Below, one piece after another: positions 61,239-64,000 of a stretch of DNA of 64,000 nucleotides. Under the pieces are notes generated by a model. That model worked only from the letters and a program-made list of their open reading frames with translations. It ran no database searches and was not told where the DNA came from. How positions within the stretch are numbered: the first letter of the stretch is position 1; each line of letters starts with the position of its first letter. Both the position numbers and the translations under genes were made by a program. Origin of the DNA: Psychrobacter alimentarius (GTDB lineage: Bacteria > Pseudomonadota > Gammaproteobacteria > Pseudomonadales > Moraxellaceae); contig NZ_CP014945.1 of assembly GCF_001606025.1 (NCBI RefSeq), positions 3,224,001 to 3,288,000 of the forward strand, in the 5' to 3' direction.

Positions 61239-61304
61239 AATATAAACTGTCTGAAACTAACAGCTTAATTCATGACTCTTAGCAAAGCTTCACTTAGTTA
61301 AAAA

Positions 61305-61485
61305 TAGTCGCTTTAAAGAGCGGTTTAGTCCTGATTGAAACGATAGCTTTGTAGAGTGTGGCGCTTAAAGCGCCTTGCACAGAAATGATCGCTCGAATGT
61401 CGGAACCCACCTGTACTTAGATACTGTACCCATAAACTACCAACTATGAGCGCGAAACAGCTTTCCGCTATAAAACTTTATCCTC
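61305..61485 (+). ncRNA. ssrS: 6S RNA (probable)
   Basis: The plus-strand sequence AGCGG-TT-TAGTCC-TGA, then CGATA and GTGTGGCGCT, follows E. coli 6S RNA (AGCGG, AGTCC-CTGA, CGATA, ATGTGGCGCT) in order and spacing, and GCTCGAATGTCGGAA parallels the later GCTCG-GTCCG part. A closing stem is present: TAAAG-AGCGG (61314-61323) pairs with CCGCT (61465-61469) and CTTTA (61476-61480). An inner stem pairs ATAG-GTAG with CTAC-CTAT. The length is about 180 bases, normal for 6S. A plus-strand terminator follows, although no plus-strand protein gene precedes. 6S binds sigma70 RNA polymerase in stationary phase. Ends are approximate. Confidence 0.72.
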
Positions 61486-61503
61486 TAAAACCTCAAACCA
61501 AAA

Positions 61504-61533
61504 CGCCTTCTACTCATCTAGAGGGCTTTTTTT
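61504..61533 (+). terminator. Rho-independent terminator after the 6S-like RNA
   Basis: GCCTTCTA / TAGAGGGC (one G-U) around CTCATC, followed by eight T. The only plus-strand transcript it can end is the RNA gene before it. Confidence 0.82.
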
Positions 61534-61660
61534 TACTTCATAAGCTGTATAGACATATAAGTCAATATCCACCACGCACTTTACTTATTTTATAGCCCTC
61601 ATTTGCTATACTAGCCCACTTTATCCCTCACATAATTTCTTAAACATTCACGGTAACCTT

Positions 61661-62986
61661 ATGAAGTTCTCAAAGTTCGGTCAGAAATTTACCCAGTCTA
61701 CTGGCATCTCGCAATTAATGGATGATCTTGGCGATGCGCTAAAAAGCGATCAGCCGGTCAACATGCTGGGTGGCGGTAATCCTGCCAAAATTGAGGCCGT
61801 TAATGAGTTGTTTTTGGAGACGTATAAAGCACTGGGCGTTGATAATGATACGGGCGAAGCCAATAGTAGTGCCATTATTAGCATGGCGAACTACTCCAAT
61901 CCACAAGGGGATGCAGGTTTTATCGATGCGTTGGTTGGCTTCTTTAATCGTCATTATGATTGGAATCTGACCTCAGAAAACATCGCGCTGACCAATGGCT
62001 CACAAAATGCGTTTTTCTATCTGTTCAATTTATTTGGTGGTGCGTTTACTGACGAGCAGAACCAATCTGTCGATAAGTCTATTTTATTGCCATTGACCCC
62101 TGAGTATATTGGCTATAGTGATGTGCATGTGGAAGGTCAGCATTTCGCAGCCGTATTACCACATATCGATGAAGTGACGCACGAGGGCGAAGAAGGCTTC
62201 TTTAAATATCGTGTGGATTTTGAGGCGTTAGAGAACCTACCAGCGCTAAAAGAAGGTCGTATCGGCGCGATTTGCTGCTCACGCCCGACCAACCCGACAG
62301 GCAACGTGCTGACCGATGACGAAATGGCGCATCTGGCCGAGATTGCCAAACGTTATGACATTCCGCTAATCATTGATAACGCCTATGGCATGCCCTTCCC
62401 CAATATCATTTACTCTGATGCGCACTTGACATGGGATAACAACACGATCCTTTGCTTTAGCCTGTCGAAGATTGGCTTACCGGGTATGCGTACGGGTATT
62501 ATCGTGGCTGATGCGAAGGTGATCGAAGCCGTCAGCGCGATGAATGCCGTGGTGAACCTAGCGCCGACACGCTTTGGTGCGGCGATTGCCACACCACTGG
62601 TTGCAAACGATCGTATCAAGCAGTTGTCTGATAATGAGATTAAGCCATTTTATCAAAAGCAGGCAAAACTCGCGGTGAAGCTATTAAAAGACGCATTGGG
62701 CGATTATCCGCTCATGATTCATAAACCTGAAGGCGCGATATTCTTTTGGTTATGGTTTAAAGACTTACCGATTAGTACGCTTGATCTGTACGAGCGCCTA
62801 AAAGAAAAAGGCACCTTGATTGTACCAAGTGAGTATTTTTTCCCTGGTGTGGATATCAGCGATTACCAACACGCGCACGAATGTATTCGTATGAGTATCG
62901 CGGCGGATGAGCAGACGCTAACAGATGGTATTAAAGTGATTGGTGAGGTGGTGCGCGCATTGTATGATGAGGCTCAAAGCAAGTAA
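61661..62986 (+). CDS. avtA: Valine--pyruvate aminotransferase
   Basis: PLP enzyme (transaminase C) that makes valine or alanine by transfer between valine/alanine and their keto acids, 441 aa. The start KFSKFGQKFTQSTGISQLMDDLG and NMLGGGNPAKI are AvtA signatures. TNGSQNAFFYLFNLFGG is the PLP phosphate region, RPTNPTGNVLTDDE is the fold-type I motif, and the PLP lysine is Lys270 in LSLSKIGLPGMRTG. The length is normal. Single gene with a terminator. Confidence 0.95.
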   Translation: MKFSKFGQKFTQSTGISQLMDDLGDALKSDQPVNMLGGGNPAKIEAVNELFLETYKALGVDNDTGEANSSAIISMANYSNPQGDAGFIDALVGFFNRHYDWNLTSENIALTNGSQNAFFYLFNLFGGAFTDEQNQSVDKSILLPLTPEYIGYSDVHVEGQHFAAVLPHIDEVTHEGEEGFFKYRVDFEALENLPALKEGRIGAICCSRPTNPTGNVLTDDEMAHLAEIAKRYDIPLIIDNAYGMPFPNIIYSDAHLTWDNNTILCFSLSKIGLPGMRTGIIVADAKVIEAVSAMNAVVNLAPTRFGAAIATPLVANDRIKQLSDNEIKPFYQKQAKLAVKLLKDALGDYPLMIHKPEGAIFFWLWFKDLPISTLDLYERLKEKGTLIVPSEYFFPGVDISDYQHAHECIRMSIAADEQTLTDGIKVIGEVVRALYDEAQSK

Positions 62987-63008
62987 CCATACCTGCCATT
63001 TAAACAGT

Positions 63009-63040
63009 AAAAAACGGACTGCTTAATAGTCCGTTTTTTT
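63009..63040. terminator. Bidirectional rho-independent terminator
   Basis: AAAAAACGGACT / AGTCCGTTTTTTT with loop GCTTAAT. The stop codon of the convergent membrane protein gene lies in the loop. Confidence 0.88.
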
Positions 63041-63499
63041 ATGGCGTCTGGTCAATGACATGGGTTTATTGGTGGGTCGAAAGACAGTCGTCCACTTATT
63101 CAGCGCAAAAAGCACGTATGACAGCAGGCACGTATTGATCAAATCACGAATACTTGCGATCAGCTGTTCGCGGCTTAAGCCTGCCAAACCTAGCGATTCA
63201 ATCGTTTCTCGATTGTCCAAATACTCGCCCAAAAGCGCAATGCCAGTCACGATAATTAAAGCTATAAATGATCGAATACCTTGGCTTTTGATGATAGGAC
63301 GTAGCACCATCAGACAAAGCAGATAAATACCGACGCCAACATAGATATGTAAAGCGTCTTTGGCAAGGCCAGTTGTTTCAACAACATTGAGTTTAAAATC
63401 GGTAAAATCCACTGAGATATTCCAAATATAAGCGAGCAGAAAATAATTGAGCGTATCACTAAACAATAATATAGTCAGTAAAACATAATATCGATACAC
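63023..63499 (-). CDS. Small membrane protein, hypothetical (VanZ-like layout)
   Basis: A 158-aa protein with about four membrane helices (about residues 5-28, 48-66, 74-92 and 118-136) and a basic cytoplasmic C-terminus. KDALHIYVGVGIYLLCL and LLGEYLDNR suggest a VanZ-like arrangement (an Asp/His in one helix, Glu in a later one), but I would not name a function. The only possible start in the frame is the GTG at 63499, with a poor ribosome site; an upstream in-frame stop is present. The first bases lie in the repeat at 63484-63600, so the N-terminus may have been altered by it. Confidence 0.6.
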   Translation of the reverse strand: MYRYYVLLTILLFSDTLNYFLLAYIWNISVDFTDFKLNVVETTGLAKDALHIYVGVGIYLLCLMVLRPIIKSQGIRSFIALIIVTGIALLGEYLDNRETIESLGLAGLSREQLIASIRDLINTCLLSYVLFALNKWTTVFRPTNKPMSLTRRHKKTDY

Positions 63500-63600
63500 A
63501 ACGCTCTGCTGATATTCATTTTTCTTGCTGGCTGTGCCTATGCATACAGAGGCTACAAAAAATTGATATCAGCAGTACCGTAGCGTTTTTATAGTATGTT
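63484..63600 (+). repeat. Dispersed intergenic repeat with terminal inverted repeats, copy 3
   Basis: Matches copies 1 and 2: TCGATAC at one end, the ATTTTTCTTGCTGGCTG segment, the core ACAGAGGCTACAAAAAATT and ATCAGCAGTACCGTAGCG at the other end. It overlaps the start of the membrane protein gene on the minus strand. Confidence 0.6.
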
Positions 63601-63644
63601 GACCATAACTAAAAATGAATTGTGAAGAATGACAGTAGTAGACA

Positions 63645-63684
63645 GTAAAAAAGGTAGATTATACAAGTGATAATCTACCTTTTG
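63645..63684 (-). terminator. Rho-independent terminator after hisH
   Basis: A 14-bp perfect stem AAAAGGTAGATTAT / ATAATCTACCTTTT with a 7-base loop and T-run on the minus strand, 36 bp after the hisH stop. Confidence 0.88.
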
Positions 63685-63719
63685 CTAAATTAAATCGTCC
63701 ACTCGCGTTGATCGTCTAT

Positions 63720-64000
63720 TTACACATTCCACTCTACAAAATTCTTTAATAACTGCAAGCCATCGGTATGGCTTTTTTCTGGATGAAACTGAGTCGCAAA
63801 CAAGTTATCTTGAATCACACTGGCACAAAACGGTTGACCATAATCACATACCGCCGCCACTTGCGCGCTGTCGCTAGGCTCGCAATAATAGCTGTGTACA
63901 AAGTAAAAATGCGCATTGTCTTCGATACCCTGCCACAGTGGATGGTCAAAATCCATACCGCTGATGGTATTCCAACCCATATGTGGTACTTTGATGGTTG
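63720..64000 (-). CDS. hisH: Imidazole glycerol phosphate synthase subunit HisH, C-terminal part
   Basis: Glutaminase subunit that feeds ammonia to HisF in histidine biosynthesis. Only the last 93 residues are in the window; the frame continues past the edge. [23 protein letters not shown] and [21 protein letters not shown] are diagnostic of HisH, and the last contains the catalytic His and Glu of the class I glutamine amidotransferase triad; the nucleophilic Cys is outside the window. A terminator follows the stop. Confidence 0.95.
   Translation of the reverse strand, partial: TIKVPHMGWNTISGMDFDHPLWQGIEDNAHFYFVHSYYCEPSDSAQVAAVCDYGQPFCASVIQDNLFATQFHPEKSHTDGLQLLKNFVEWNV

Noticed and set aside
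61261..61500. tmRNA, RNase P RNA or 4.5S RNA as the identity of the non-coding gene
   Set aside because: None of their signature motifs is present; the ordered motifs fit 6S RNA instead.
63060..63326. Plus-strand frame opposite the small membrane protein
   Set aside because: Antisense shadow without a ribosome site; the minus frame has clear membrane helices.

Overview
The window looks like a chromosomal segment of a Psychrobacter-type gammaproteobacterium (Moraxellaceae). This rests on the 16S/23S sequence character, a full Na+-NQR cluster with its maturation genes, moderate GC in core genes and a housekeeping set typical of that family. The genus call is from recognition, not a search.

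Layout. 1-11.9 kb is core: a truncated secreted protein, argA, an FKBP lipoprotein, a multi-repeat mechanosensitive channel, an SDR, a PlsC-like acyltransferase, parE with yqiA beside it, and a DUF1289 protein. 11.9-13.7 kb is an AT-rich insert with a putAbiC-like membrane protein and a transglutaminase-like protein. It is followed by a decayed 5S rRNA/terminator relic and an M20 peptidase. 15.8-33.5 kb is three complete rRNA operons in direct tandem (minus strand, exact 5924-bp period), each 16S-tRNA-Ile-tRNA-Ala-23S-5S with its own triple promoter and terminator and no protein gene between them. 34-36.4 kb is thrS-infC, with infC apparently starting at ATT. 36.8-43.3 kb holds telA-like, rnr, a small membrane protein, a BON-MscS channel and hisA. 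44.4-53.4 kb is the sodium-pumping NADH:quinone reductase cluster nqrABCDE, nqrF, an intervening SDR, apbE (flavinylation of NqrB/NqrC) and nqrM. 53.7-59.2 kb is a CynX/NimT-type MFS transporter and a compact tesA-ybbA-ybbP operon. 59.3-61.2 kb is a second AT-rich insert: a Beta-family protein convergent with an sce7726-like PD-(D/E)XK protein. Next come a probable 6S RNA gene, avtA, a small membrane protein and the 3' part of hisH.

Most notable: the triple tandem rrn array with a relic of a further 5S nearby; two AT-rich two-gene cassettes that look like defence systems, each lying near an RNA gene or relic; a probable 6S RNA with its own terminator; and a roughly 120-bp dispersed repeat with terminal inverted repeats in three intergenic places.
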